A stretch of DNA of 64,000 bases from Nitrospirota bacterium (lineage in GTDB: Bacteria > Nitrospirota > Thermodesulfovibrionia > Thermodesulfovibrionales > JdFR-88): assembly GCA_021789215.1 (NCBI GenBank), contig JAJYJS010000002.1, positions 5,762 to 69,761 on the forward strand. Direction: 5' to 3'. The notes under the pieces are model-generated. The model was not told where the DNA came from. It saw only the letters and a list, made by a program, of their open reading frames with translations, and ran no database searches. The position numbers were made by a program, and so were the translations under genes. Of the stretch, positions 27,777-36,032 are shown piece by piece (within the stretch, counting starts at the first letter, position 1; each line of letters opens with the position of its first letter).

Positions 27777-28240
27777 TTCTTCAAGGACTGGATTCTGCCT
27801 ATTATCTCCGTGGTCGAAAACCCTTTCGAATAGGGAAGGCTGTAAGTCTCGGCAGCAATGTCAGAGCCGACGATGTCCTCCTTTTTCCAGTCTCCGCCTT
27901 TCACTAGCACATCCGGCCTTATGGCCTTGATAAGAGCGTAAGGGGTGTCTTCGCCGAAAATGACTACATAGTCAACCATGCCAAGGGCTGCCAGGACTTC
28001 CGCCCTCTCTTTTTCGGCGTTCACGGGCCTGCCCGGCTTTATCCTGGAAACGGAGCTGTCCGAGTTGAGCCCTACAATAAGAACGTCGCCAAGTTTCTTT
28101 GCCTCCCTGAGGTAGCGGACATGACCCGCATGGATGAGGTCGAAGCACCCGTTGGTGAATACGATTTTTTTCCTGCCCTGTTCCCTCAGCGCTTCAAGCT
28201 CTTTTTCAAGCGCTGCAAGGTTTTTAACCGTCTTTCCCAT
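27773..28240 (-). CDS. hldE: D-glycero-beta-D-manno-heptose 1-phosphate adenylyltransferase (single-domain HldE C-domain)
   Basis: Makes ADP-heptose for the LPS inner core. The nucleotidyltransferase motif TNGCFDLIHAGH is at residues 29-40 and GGDWKKEDIVGS near 116. The protein starts at ATG 28240 (155 aa); a longer upstream frame is only read-through of the Nudix gene. The kinase domain that is fused in E. coli HldE is absent, so a separate kinase should exist elsewhere. Confidence 0.9.
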   Translation of the reverse strand: MGKTVKNLAALEKELEALREQGRKKIVFTNGCFDLIHAGHVRYLREAKKLGDVLIVGLNSDSSVSRIKPGRPVNAEKERAEVLAALGMVDYVVIFGEDTPYALIKAIRPDVLVKGGDWKKEDIVGSDIAAETYSLPYSKGFSTTEIIGRIQSLKK

Positions 28241-28694
28241 CCTTCTTCCCGCCCTCAAGATATATTTCCAGCATTTTCCCGGCCTTTGCAAGTATCTCCC
28301 TGTCACCCTTGTAAACGGCCTTCTGAAGCGCCTCCCCCACCGGGAACCATGCCGATTCATCAACCTCCCGGTCGTGGCCGGCGGTATCTCCATGGAGGTA
28401 TCTCATCAGGTAGAAGTGAACGGTCTTCCTGCACTTGGCGTTTTCCTCCGGGATAAAATACCAGTACGTGATTTCGCCGATTTTCTCGATAAGCTCGCCC
28501 GTAAGGCCTGTTTCTTCCGAGACCTCCCTCAGAGCCGTGTGCTCCAGCGACTCGCCTTTTCCGACAGAGCCCTTTGGAAGCGTCCAGACCTTTCCGCCCT
28601 TCACGGACACGAGGGCCACCTGGGGGCCATCCTTTGCGTTCCTGAAGATTACCCCTCCCGCGGATGTCTGTATCCTGAGAGAAGAAGGATGCAT
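28224..28694 (-). CDS. Nudix hydrolase
   Basis: 156 residues with an intact Nudix box GxxxxxExxxxxxxREVxEExGL beginning at Gly42 (key residues Glu48, Arg56, Glu57, Glu60, Glu61). The GGVIFRN start and WTLPKGSVGKGE resemble the diadenosine-polyphosphate (MutT/Ap4A) branch. Substrate not determined. Start overlaps the rseP stop by one base; end overlaps hldE by 17 nt. Confidence 0.9.
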   Translation of the reverse strand: MHPSSLRIQTSAGGVIFRNAKDGPQVALVSVKGGKVWTLPKGSVGKGESLEHTALREVSEETGLTGELIEKIGEITYWYFIPEENAKCRKTVHFYLMRYLHGDTAGHDREVDESAWFPVGEALQKAVYKGDREILAKAGKMLEIYLEGGKKDGKDG

Positions 28695-29788
28695 CAGCCG
28701 CCCCTCAGCAGCCTCAAGATGTCGTTATGGAGCGCAAAAGCCATTATGATAATCAATATGAGAAGGCCGATCCTTTGCAGGTTCATCTGCACGGTTTCGC
28801 TCAGGGGTTTGCCCCTCACGCCCTCAATGGCCAGGAAAAAGATATGGCCCCCGTCCAGTATCGGAATGGGCAGGAGGTTCAGGACAGCAAGGTTTGCACT
28901 GATAAACGCCATGAACATGAGATAGGAGAAAACGCCCATCGCGGCGGCCTTGCCGGATTCCTGCACTATCGCAATCGGCCCGCCTATGGACTTAAGCGAA
29001 AAGGCCCCGGTCACAAGGTTCCATATGGCGTCCCACACAAAGGCGCTGAGCCTGTAAGTGGCCTCGGCGGCCTTGAACGGCACGGCCAGCGGGCTTCCGG
29101 CGGTTATGACGTAAAAAGGCATCTCCCCCCCGGTACGCTGGATGCCTATCCTCCCGAAGGTTATCACCTTGCCCCCGGCCGTCTTCTCCTGAACAGGTTC
29201 CGGGGTAACATAATACGAGAGTGTTTGAGCGCCCCTCTGCACCTTGAACAATAGCTTTTGCCCCGGCTTCCCGCTCACCAGGGCCACGATGTCCAGCCAG
29301 GTGTTTACCGGCCTTCCGTCTATCTCTACTATCTTGTCCCCGGCCTTTATGCCAGCCTCGTCCGCCGGAGAACCCTTGACGACTTCTCCGACCTGGGCCT
29401 TCATGTCAGACAGCCTGGGTATGTTTACAGGCAGTTTTACCGAAAGGAACGAGACGAATATCACAAACGTGAGCAGCAGATTGAAAACCGGCCCAGCAAG
29501 CGCTATAAGCCCCCTCTTCCACACGGGCTGGCTGTTGAAGGAGAACTTCTTTTCCTCCTGCGGTATCTCTTCCCCCTGCTCCTCGCCAAGCATCTTGACG
29601 TATCCGCCAAGCGGCAGCGCGGAGATAAGGTACTCTGTCCCTCCCGCCGTAAAGCCCGCGACCCTGGGGCCAAAACCCAGCGAAAACTTCAGCACCTTCA
29701 CTCCCATGAGTTTTGCCAGCAGGAAATGCCCCAGTTCATGGACGAATATCAAAAGACCAAGCAGGATGGCGGCCCAGAGCAGAGTCAA
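28694..29788 (-). CDS. rseP: RIP metalloprotease RseP (site-2 protease)
   Basis: Intramembrane zinc protease for regulated proteolysis of anti-sigma factors and signal peptides. HELGH at residues 17-21, one PDZ domain at ~120-200 (GDKIVEIDGRPV), and the second metal motif LPIPILDGGH near 310. About four membrane helices. At 364 residues with a single PDZ it is the short form. Sits 7 bp after dxr, a common pairing. Confidence 0.93.
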   Translation of the reverse strand: MTLLWAAILLGLLIFVHELGHFLLAKLMGVKVLKFSLGFGPRVAGFTAGGTEYLISALPLGGYVKMLGEEQGEEIPQEEKKFSFNSQPVWKRGLIALAGPVFNLLLTFVIFVSFLSVKLPVNIPRLSDMKAQVGEVVKGSPADEAGIKAGDKIVEIDGRPVNTWLDIVALVSGKPGQKLLFKVQRGAQTLSYYVTPEPVQEKTAGGKVITFGRIGIQRTGGEMPFYVITAGSPLAVPFKAAEATYRLSAFVWDAIWNLVTGAFSLKSIGGPIAIVQESGKAAAMGVFSYLMFMAFISANLAVLNLLPIPILDGGHIFFLAIEGVRGKPLSETVQMNLQRIGLLILIIIMAFALHNDILRLLRGG

Positions 29789-29795
29789 AGAGCTT

Positions 29796-30965
29796 TTATC
29801 TCTCCTTTATTGGTTTTTTTGCCATATCTTCCACCAGCCGCAGGGCGGACCTTCTTGCGAGCGCATCCGCTTCGAGGACGGTGTTTTCATCACGGAGTTC
29901 CTGTTTTTTATGGGATTCCATGGCTTTTTTTATTATAACAGGAATGTCGTTGAACCCTATCCGGCCATTCAGGAAGGCATCCACGGCAATCTCATTGGAG
30001 GCATTGAGCACAGCCGGGACCGTGCCGCCCTCCACGAGGGCCTCATACGCGTATGCCAGGCATGGGAACGTCTCCATGTCCGGCTCCTGAAAGGACAGAC
30101 TGCCCGTTTTCACCAGATCGAGCCGGGGGATGACTTCATCAAGCCTCTGTGGATACGAGAGGGCATATGCTATCGGGGCCTTCATGTCCGGCACAGAGAG
30201 TTGAGCGAGCAGTGAGCCGTCGATGAACTCCACCATCGAATGTATTATGCTTTGAGGATGAATGAGCACCTTTATATGTTCCTGCCCGGCTGAAAACAGG
30301 TGATGGGCCTCTATGACCTCAAGCCCCTTGTTCATGAGCGTCGCGGAATCCACCGTTATCTTCCTGCCCATCTGCCAGTTGGGATGCCTCAGGGCGTCTC
30401 CGGCGTTGACCGTTTCAAGCTCCTTCCTGGTCTTGCCCTTGAAGGGGCCGCCCGATGCGGTCAGCACGATATTTTTTACGGACTCGCGCCCGCGCCCTTC
30501 GAGGCACTGGAATATGGCGCTGTGCTCGCTGTCGATAGGGAGCATCCTGACCCCGTGCCTCCGGGCCTCGGCCATGACGATGTCCCCGGCGGTAACGAGG
30601 ACTTCCTTGTTGGCGAGCCCTATGTCCTTGCCCGCCCTGATAGCCGCCAGCGTGGGCCTGAGCCCCGCAAAACCGACAATTGACGAGATGACGAAATCCG
30701 CTCCCGGATAGGACGCCACCTTGTCGAGGCCCTCCCGGCCCTCATAAACGGGCACATCGGTCCTGCCCCTCAGCAGGCTGGCGGAGCCGCTGTCATGCAG
30801 GGCCACTATTTCTGGCCGGAATTTTTTTATCTGCTCAAGCAGGAGCCCGTGGTTTCGCGAGGCGGCAAGCGCCGTCACCCTGAAAAGGCCGGGGTATTTT
30901 TCTATGACTTCAAGGGCGCTTGTGCCAATGGAGCCTGTTGAGCCGAGAATAGCTATTTTTTTCAT
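29796..30965 (-). CDS. dxr: 1-deoxy-D-xylulose-5-phosphate reductoisomerase
   Basis: Second enzyme of the non-mevalonate isoprenoid pathway, making MEP. The NADPH site GSTGSIGTSALE is at the N-terminus, followed by ANKEVLVTAG, the metal-binding PIDSEHSAIFQ, and a second-domain motif ATLMNKGLEVIEAH. 389 residues from ATG 30965, where the P-loop-like strand begins. First gene of a long minus-strand run through rseP, nudix, hldE and mfd. Confidence 0.95.
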   Translation of the reverse strand: MKKIAILGSTGSIGTSALEVIEKYPGLFRVTALAASRNHGLLLEQIKKFRPEIVALHDSGSASLLRGRTDVPVYEGREGLDKVASYPGADFVISSIVGFAGLRPTLAAIRAGKDIGLANKEVLVTAGDIVMAEARRHGVRMLPIDSEHSAIFQCLEGRGRESVKNIVLTASGGPFKGKTRKELETVNAGDALRHPNWQMGRKITVDSATLMNKGLEVIEAHHLFSAGQEHIKVLIHPQSIIHSMVEFIDGSLLAQLSVPDMKAPIAYALSYPQRLDEVIPRLDLVKTGSLSFQEPDMETFPCLAYAYEALVEGGTVPAVLNASNEIAVDAFLNGRIGFNDIPVIIKKAMESHKKQELRDENTVLEADALARRSALRLVEDMAKKPIKER

Positions 30966-31030
30966 AACGGGAATATTAAAAACTATACCACATAAGGGCG
31001 GTTTAAACCAAAAAAGGCAGGCCCATGGCA

Positions 31031-31059
31031 AAAAAATCCCCTCTTTGTAAAGAGGGGAT
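31031..31059 (-). terminator. Rho-independent terminator of the DsrE-like gene
   Basis: A perfect 11-bp stem (31036-31046 with 31049-31059), read on the minus strand, followed by six U. It separates the DsrE-like gene from dxr. Confidence 0.88.
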
Positions 31060-31126
31060 AGAGAGGATCTTCCGGCTTTGAACGCGCCCCGTGGAGCGCG
31101 GCAAAAATCTGGGAAACAATAAAAGG

Positions 31127-31498
31127 CTAGAAAGTCATCGGCGTTCTTTCCAGGAGCATCTCGGCAAGGAAAGAACCGGGCTTGACCTCCGAATTTGGTA
31201 TGGTCTCCGCCTTGTCCAGCTCGTAGTGCTTTACACAGGAGGCGCAGATGTAGAACCTTGCGCCCATGTCCGTAAGCGTCCTGATAAGCTCGGCCACTGG
31301 CGAGAACTCGTCCTTTTTCTGCCACGAAAGCGTCTCGGCAAAGCCCTTTTTCGCAAGCAGGACGCCCTTGTCCATCAGGAAGAAATCAAGCTCGATATCA
31401 AAGGCCTTCATGTTCGTTGCAAGCTGCATCGCCCCTGCCACAACATCCGGATTATCGTAAGACCGGGTGATTATGAAGACGAATTTCTTGTTTTCCAT
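31127..31498 (-). CDS. DsrE/DsrF-like family protein
   Basis: 123-residue small alpha/beta protein of the DsrE-like family, some of whose members carry sulfur on a cysteine. N-terminal KFVFIITRSYDNPDVVAGAM, a central LDFFLMDKGV and the cysteines in FYICASCVKHYELD at about 83-96 are visible. It has a good Shine-Dalgarno (AAGGAG), its own promoter and its own terminator, so it is a single-gene unit. The role here is not known. Confidence 0.8.
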   Translation of the reverse strand: MENKKFVFIITRSYDNPDVVAGAMQLATNMKAFDIELDFFLMDKGVLLAKKGFAETLSWQKKDEFSPVAELIRTLTDMGARFYICASCVKHYELDKAETIPNSEVKPGSFLAEMLLERTPMTF

Positions 31499-31540
31499 CC
31501 CGCACTCCTTTTCTTTAAAGAGTTTCGAAGAAGCGAAATT

Positions 31541-31578
31541 ATTATACTATTGCGAAAACCCGCATTTCAAGGGTTTTC
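31541..31578 (-). promoter_or_regulatory. Promoter of the DsrE-like gene with an overlapping palindrome
   Basis: On the minus strand, -35 TTGAAA (31565-31570) and -10 TATAAT (31541-31546) with an 18-bp spacer. A perfect 8-bp inverted repeat GAAAACCC (31554-31561) and GGGTTTTC (31571-31578) brackets the -35 box, so a repressor bound there would block it. Confidence 0.55.
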
Positions 31579-31671
31579 CAGCCCGGATTACAGCAGAACG
31601 CGAAATGATGTTCAATTGGCCAACCGCTTCCGCCGCGATTACCCGTGCAATATGGATTATCATATAAGAGT

Positions 31672-33036
31672 ATGAATACGGCCAAGCCAAAGGATACCAG
31701 GGATGCCGCATTGCGGGCGCTTTGGGGGATATGGAACAAGGCAGCCACTCCAAAGGAAATCCTTGAGGCGCTCTCAAAGGGGCTTGAGAAAAAAGACCGG
31801 GCCTTTCTGATGGAACTCGCCTATGGGGCGCTGAGGCAAAGGGACCTGCTGGACTGGGTGCTTTCGGGTTTTTTCACGGAGAAAACGCCAGGCCCCCCGA
31901 CGCTTGACAACCTGAGGCTTGCGCTTTACCAGATACTCTTCATGCGCGTCCCGGGGCATGCCGCTGTATTTGAGGCCGTAAGGCTTGAAAAAGAGAGGAC
32001 CGGGGGCAAACCCGGGCTCGTAAACGCGGTGCTTAGAAATGTCCTCCGGCAGAGCGGCCCCATTCAGGGCAGGCTTGACGTACTCCGGAAAAAATCAGAA
32101 GACCCGGCCCAGGCGGTCCCTGAAAGGCTCAGGGCCATAAGCACGCTCACCTCCCATCCCCTCTGGCTTTTAAAAAGGTGGGCCCGCCGCTTCGGGGCGG
32201 ACGGGGCGCTTGCCCTGGCGGAAGCAAACAACAAAATACCGCCGCTCACGCTGAGAATAAACCTGTTAAAGAAGACCCGCGAGGAAGCACTGGATATGCT
32301 CTCTGGGGAGGGCATCCATGCCTCCCCCGCCCTGTACAGCCCCGCGGCCATAAAGGCCGGACACGCAAGCTTCAGGGAGCTTGAGAGGATTCAGTCCGTG
32401 AGCCAGCCCCAGGACGAGGCCGCACAGCTTGTGAGCATCCTCCTCGACCCCAAACCCGGACAAAGGGTGCTCGATGCCTGCGCGGCCCCCGGAGGAAAGA
32501 CCACGCACATGGCCGAGCTTATGGGAGACTCCGGTGAGATCGTCGCCGTCGATATCGACGGGCAGAGGCTCTTAAAACTCAAAGAGAACATGGCGCGGCT
32601 GGGACTCGGGTCCATCCGTCCCGTCGCAGCGGACATACTCAATATGGATACGGATATGGGCCTTTTCGACAAGATACTGCTTGACGCGCCGTGCTCCTCG
32701 CTTGGCGTCATAAGGAGAAACCCCGACATCAAATACCGGGCACGGGAAAAGGACCTCCCGGAATTCGGGAAGCGGCAGTCCGCGATGCTCCAGAAAGTCT
32801 CCGGCATGCTCAAACCAGGAGGGGAGATTGTATATTCGACGTGCTCGACGGAGCCCGAAGAAGGGGAGGACGTGATAAACGGGTTCCTAAGTGAAAACGG
32901 ATGCTTTGAGATGGAGAAGCAAATGGACCCTGCCCTTGGACCTCTTTACGAAAACGGATTGTTTTTTGTCAGGACTTATCCGCACAGGCACGACATGGAC
33001 GGCTTTTTTATGGCAAAATTAAGGAGAATATGCTGA
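31672..33036 (+). CDS. rsmB: 16S rRNA m5C967 methyltransferase
   Basis: Has an N-terminal NusB-like RNA-binding domain (~1-140) and a C-terminal SAM-dependent methyltransferase with AAPGGKTTHMAEL, DAPCSSLGVIRRNP (catalytic-cycle Cys) and YSTCSTEPEE (nucleophile Cys). I start at ATG 31672 (454 aa); an in-frame GTG nine codons upstream is possible. Followed after an overlap by a PASTA protein and rpe. Confidence 0.93.
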   Translation: MNTAKPKDTRDAALRALWGIWNKAATPKEILEALSKGLEKKDRAFLMELAYGALRQRDLLDWVLSGFFTEKTPGPPTLDNLRLALYQILFMRVPGHAAVFEAVRLEKERTGGKPGLVNAVLRNVLRQSGPIQGRLDVLRKKSEDPAQAVPERLRAISTLTSHPLWLLKRWARRFGADGALALAEANNKIPPLTLRINLLKKTREEALDMLSGEGIHASPALYSPAAIKAGHASFRELERIQSVSQPQDEAAQLVSILLDPKPGQRVLDACAAPGGKTTHMAELMGDSGEIVAVDIDGQRLLKLKENMARLGLGSIRPVAADILNMDTDMGLFDKILLDAPCSSLGVIRRNPDIKYRAREKDLPEFGKRQSAMLQKVSGMLKPGGEIVYSTCSTEPEEGEDVINGFLSENGCFEMEKQMDPALGPLYENGLFFVRTYPHRHDMDGFFMAKLRRIC

Positions 33037-33704
33037 AAAAGACGCTGCTTGTTATCTTCTTTCTTCTGCTCGGGGCCGTTTCCGGCTATGTATCATACAA
33101 GGTGATACTTCTCGGCAGGACGGCTGACGTGCCTGACCTGAAGGGCCAGCCGGCGGCCCAGGCGGCGGCAAAGCTGAAGGACGCCGGGCTGAAACTACGT
33201 ATAGAGGGGAAGGACTTCGACCCCGTCGTCCCGGACGGCGGCGTGATGGGGCAGGACCCGCAGGCGGGCGAAAAGGCAAGGTTGGGCAGCGCCGTGAAGG
33301 TGGTCATAAGCAAGGGCCCGGCGACATCACGGATGCCGCTGATAACCGGCCAGCCGATTGACACCGTCAAGGCGCTCCTCGCCAGGGGCGGGCTCGTCAT
33401 ATCCAAGGTCATCAACGCCCATTCCGGCACGGTCCCGGAGGGCACCATAATCGGGCAGGACCCCGCCCCGGATGAGAAGACAGGCCAGCCCATAAGCGTG
33501 GTTGTAAGCGCGGGGCCTTATGATGTAAGCTATTACTGCCCGGATTTCAGGCTTATGAGAGCGGCGGAAGCATCTGCGCTCGCCAACTCCCTGGGGGTGG
33601 AGCCCGTCTTTGAAAGCGCGGGGGACATGGTGGTTGGCCAGAAGCCAAAGGCCGGCTCGAAACTGGAGAAAGGACAGACGGTTTACCTGCAACTGGCCCA
33701 GTGA
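33030..33704 (+). CDS. Membrane-anchored protein with three PASTA domains
   Basis: 224 residues: an N-terminal membrane helix (about 5-26), then three PASTA repeats (roughly 33-96, 100-165, 170-224), each with a P-x-L/VxG start and a VGQxPxxGxxxxxG-like core (GQDPQAGEKARLG, GQDPAPDEKTGQP, GQKPKAGSKLEKG). PASTA domains bind muropeptides/beta-lactams or act as spacers in cell-wall sensing kinases and PBPs. No kinase or transpeptidase domain is fused. Overlaps rsmB by 7 nt and rpe by 4 nt. Confidence 0.88.
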   Translation: MLKKTLLVIFFLLLGAVSGYVSYKVILLGRTADVPDLKGQPAAQAAAKLKDAGLKLRIEGKDFDPVVPDGGVMGQDPQAGEKARLGSAVKVVISKGPATSRMPLITGQPIDTVKALLARGGLVISKVINAHSGTVPEGTIIGQDPAPDEKTGQPISVVVSAGPYDVSYYCPDFRLMRAAEASALANSLGVEPVFESAGDMVVGQKPKAGSKLEKGQTVYLQLAQ

Positions 33705-34375
33705 ACAAGACAAAAAAGAGAAAAGTGCTCATAGCGCCCTCCCTCCTTTCAGCCAGCTTCCTCGACCTCCGCAAGGAGCTGAAGGACACGGAGGACGCCG
33801 GGGCCGGCCTGCTCCACGTCGATATAATGGACGGCCACTTCGTCCCGAACATGACGATAGGGCCTTTCGTGGTTGAGGCCATCCGGAAGGCCACAAGTTT
33901 GCCCCTGGACGTGCACCTCATGATAGAGCAGCCGGAAAGATACATCGACGATTTCATCTCCGCGGGCGCTGATTACCTGACGGTGCACGAAGAGGCGTCT
34001 GTGCACCTGAACAGGACGGTGGACCGCATAAGGGAGCGCGGCGCGAAGGCCGGCGTGAGCCTGAACCCTTCAAGCCCCGTCTGCCTGCTTGACAGCATTA
34101 TCGAGTACATAGACATGGTGCTGATAATGTCCGTCAACCCCGGCTTCGGCGGGCAGTCCTTCATAGGAAATTCCCTTGAGAAGATAAAGGCCGTGCGGGA
34201 AATGATAAACAAAAGGGGGCTCGGCGTTGTCATCGAGGTGGACGGCGGCGTGAAGCCCGGAAACGCCAGGACGGTCGCGGACGCCGGGGCGGACATACTC
34301 GTGATGGGCTCGGCCTTCTACGGGGCTGGAGACTACAAGGCGCTTATGGCCGGGGTAAGGAAGACCTTATCATGA
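33701..34375 (+). CDS. rpe: Ribulose-phosphate 3-epimerase
   Basis: TIM-barrel enzyme of the pentose phosphate pathway. Motifs SLLSASFLDL, HVDIMDGHFVPN (metal His/Asp), MSVNPGFGGQSF and EVDGGVKPGNA are intact; 224 residues. Starts with GTG overlapping the previous stop (GTGA) and ends overlapping the TPR gene start (ATGA). Confidence 0.96.
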   Translation: MNKTKKRKVLIAPSLLSASFLDLRKELKDTEDAGAGLLHVDIMDGHFVPNMTIGPFVVEAIRKATSLPLDVHLMIEQPERYIDDFISAGADYLTVHEEASVHLNRTVDRIRERGAKAGVSLNPSSPVCLLDSIIEYIDMVLIMSVNPGFGGQSFIGNSLEKIKAVREMINKRGLGVVIEVDGGVKPGNARTVADAGADILVMGSAFYGAGDYKALMAGVRKTLS

Positions 34376-35460
34376 TGGAAATACAAAAAAAACTCGAAAA
34401 AGCCGATGAACTGAGACAGAAGTCGCGCTACAGGGAGGCGCTTGCCCTGATAAGACGCGTCCTCAGGACCTGCGGAAAGGAAAACCAGGACGAGTTCTTC
34501 CAGTGCCATCTGCTTGCGGGCCATACGTACAGGATGCTCGGCGATTTCCCAAAGGCCATCTCGCATTACGAAACGGCGGTAGAGGCAGCAAAGGCCTCGA
34601 AGGACAGGACGAGGACGGCCGACGCCCTCACAAGCCTGTCGCTTTCCTATAGGGCAAAAGGGGACTGGGCAAGGGCGTTGAAGATGCTCTCCCAGGCGGA
34701 AAAGATATACGCGAAGCTCGGCGACTCCGAGGCCATAGCGTTCCTCCTGTGGTCGAGGGCAGGCACATACCGCATAAAGGGGGAGATACCGGAGGCGATA
34801 AAGACCTTCCGCGAGGCCTATAAGAAGTTCGTTTCGCTAAAGGACGAGCACGCCGCCGGATACTGCCTGAACGGGCTTGGCGGCACATCGAGGGTCAGGG
34901 GGGCTTACAGGGATTCGCTTGCTTATTACTCGAAGGCAAATGAGCTTTTTGGCAGGCTGAGGGACCCCTTCGGGCTTGCATACTCGTATTGCGGCATCGG
35001 CAACGCCCTGCGCATGACGGATGATTACGAGGGAGCGCTCAGGAGCTTCAGGAAGGCGCTTGTCATTTACAGGCGTATCGGCGATATAGTGAGCTCGTCC
35101 TATACCCTCTGGAGCATGAGCAAGACCTGCATGATGACAGGGGAAAGGAAAAAACTCGCGCAGTCGGAAAAGTATCTTGAAGAGGCCCGGAAACTCTTCA
35201 ACAAGACGGACGACCCGAGGGGGAAGATATACTGCCTCCTTTCAGAGGCCGAACTGCACTTCATGAGGGGCAATAAAAAGGGCGCTCTGAAGGCCGCCCA
35301 AAAGGCGCTTGAATCGGCTGAAGGCCACGCCTTTGCCGTGGAGGGCTGCCACTCGAGGACCATTCTCGCCCTTGCCGGGGGCGAGGCGAAGATGCCCGGC
35401 TGCTACAAGTCCCTCGGCCTGAAACTCGATTTCAGGCAGATACCCGCGAACATCCCCTGA
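34372..35460 (+). CDS. TPR-repeat protein
   Basis: 362 residues of successive tetratricopeptide repeats from about residue 5 to 330 (for example GDFPKAISHYETAVEAAK, GDWARALKMLSQAEKIYAKLG, DDYEGALRSFRKALVIYRRIG). No signal peptide or enzymatic domain, so it is likely a cytoplasmic scaffold. Coupled to rpe by a 4-bp overlap and 17 bp upstream of pgsA. Function unknown. Confidence 0.87.
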   Translation: MMEIQKKLEKADELRQKSRYREALALIRRVLRTCGKENQDEFFQCHLLAGHTYRMLGDFPKAISHYETAVEAAKASKDRTRTADALTSLSLSYRAKGDWARALKMLSQAEKIYAKLGDSEAIAFLLWSRAGTYRIKGEIPEAIKTFREAYKKFVSLKDEHAAGYCLNGLGGTSRVRGAYRDSLAYYSKANELFGRLRDPFGLAYSYCGIGNALRMTDDYEGALRSFRKALVIYRRIGDIVSSSYTLWSMSKTCMMTGERKKLAQSEKYLEEARKLFNKTDDPRGKIYCLLSEAELHFMRGNKKGALKAAQKALESAEGHAFAVEGCHSRTILALAGGEAKMPGCYKSLGLKLDFRQIPANIP

Positions 35461-35477
35461 GGGGAACAGATAAAAAA

Positions 35478-36032
35478 ATGCTGAACCTTCCAAACATCCT
35501 TACATTCGGGAGGATAATACTTATCCCATGCTTCATCATCGCGGCCGCTTACAAGCGTTTCGACTACGCCTTTTTCATATTCGTCACGGCGGCGGTGACC
35601 GACAAGCTGGACGGCATGATAGCCAGGCTCAGCGGAAAGACCACGGAGCTGGGCTCTTTCCTGGACCCCCTTGCCGACAAGTTCATGCTGATAACCTCGT
35701 TCATCGTATTTTTCATAGAGGGCCTCATCCCCGTATGGCTTGCAATTCTGGTTTTGAGCCGGGATATAATAGTAATAATAGGCTGGGGGGTTTTAAGCCT
35801 TTCGGGCGTTTCCGTCAGAATCGAGCCGACACGAGCGGGGAAGCTGGCCATCGCGGCACAATTTACACTGCTGAGCGCCGTGCTCTTGCGGATAAATTAC
35901 GGGTTGATACCGGAATGGGCGCTGATTGCGCTTGCATGGGCGACCGCCGGGCTTACAGCGGCCTCAGGGTTTCAATATGTAAAGAGAGGAATAGGAATTG
36001 CCGGCAAGAGAAAAAGCTGGGATAGAGGTTGA
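35478..36032 (+). CDS. pgsA: CDP-alcohol phosphatidyltransferase (probable PgsA)
   Basis: Makes phosphatidylglycerol phosphate from CDP-diacylglycerol and glycerol 3-phosphate. The CDP-alcohol motif is present as DxxDGxxAR...G...D...D (DKLDGMIAR then GSFLDPLADK at about residues 37-65), though the first Asp is followed by Lys-Leu. Four to five membrane helices; 184 residues. PNILTFGRI at the N-terminus is typical of PgsA. Confidence 0.9.
   Translation: MLNLPNILTFGRIILIPCFIIAAAYKRFDYAFFIFVTAAVTDKLDGMIARLSGKTTELGSFLDPLADKFMLITSFIVFFIEGLIPVWLAILVLSRDIIVIIGWGVLSLSGVSVRIEPTRAGKLAIAAQFTLLSAVLLRINYGLIPEWALIALAWATAGLTAASGFQYVKRGIGIAGKRKSWDRG

Noticed and set aside
28241-28393. Upstream extension of hldE
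   Set aside because: The sequence is another frame of the Nudix gene; the conserved protein begins at ATG 28240.
30966-31325. Upstream extension of dxr
   Set aside because: Runs through the terminator hairpin and the opposite frame of the DsrE-like gene.
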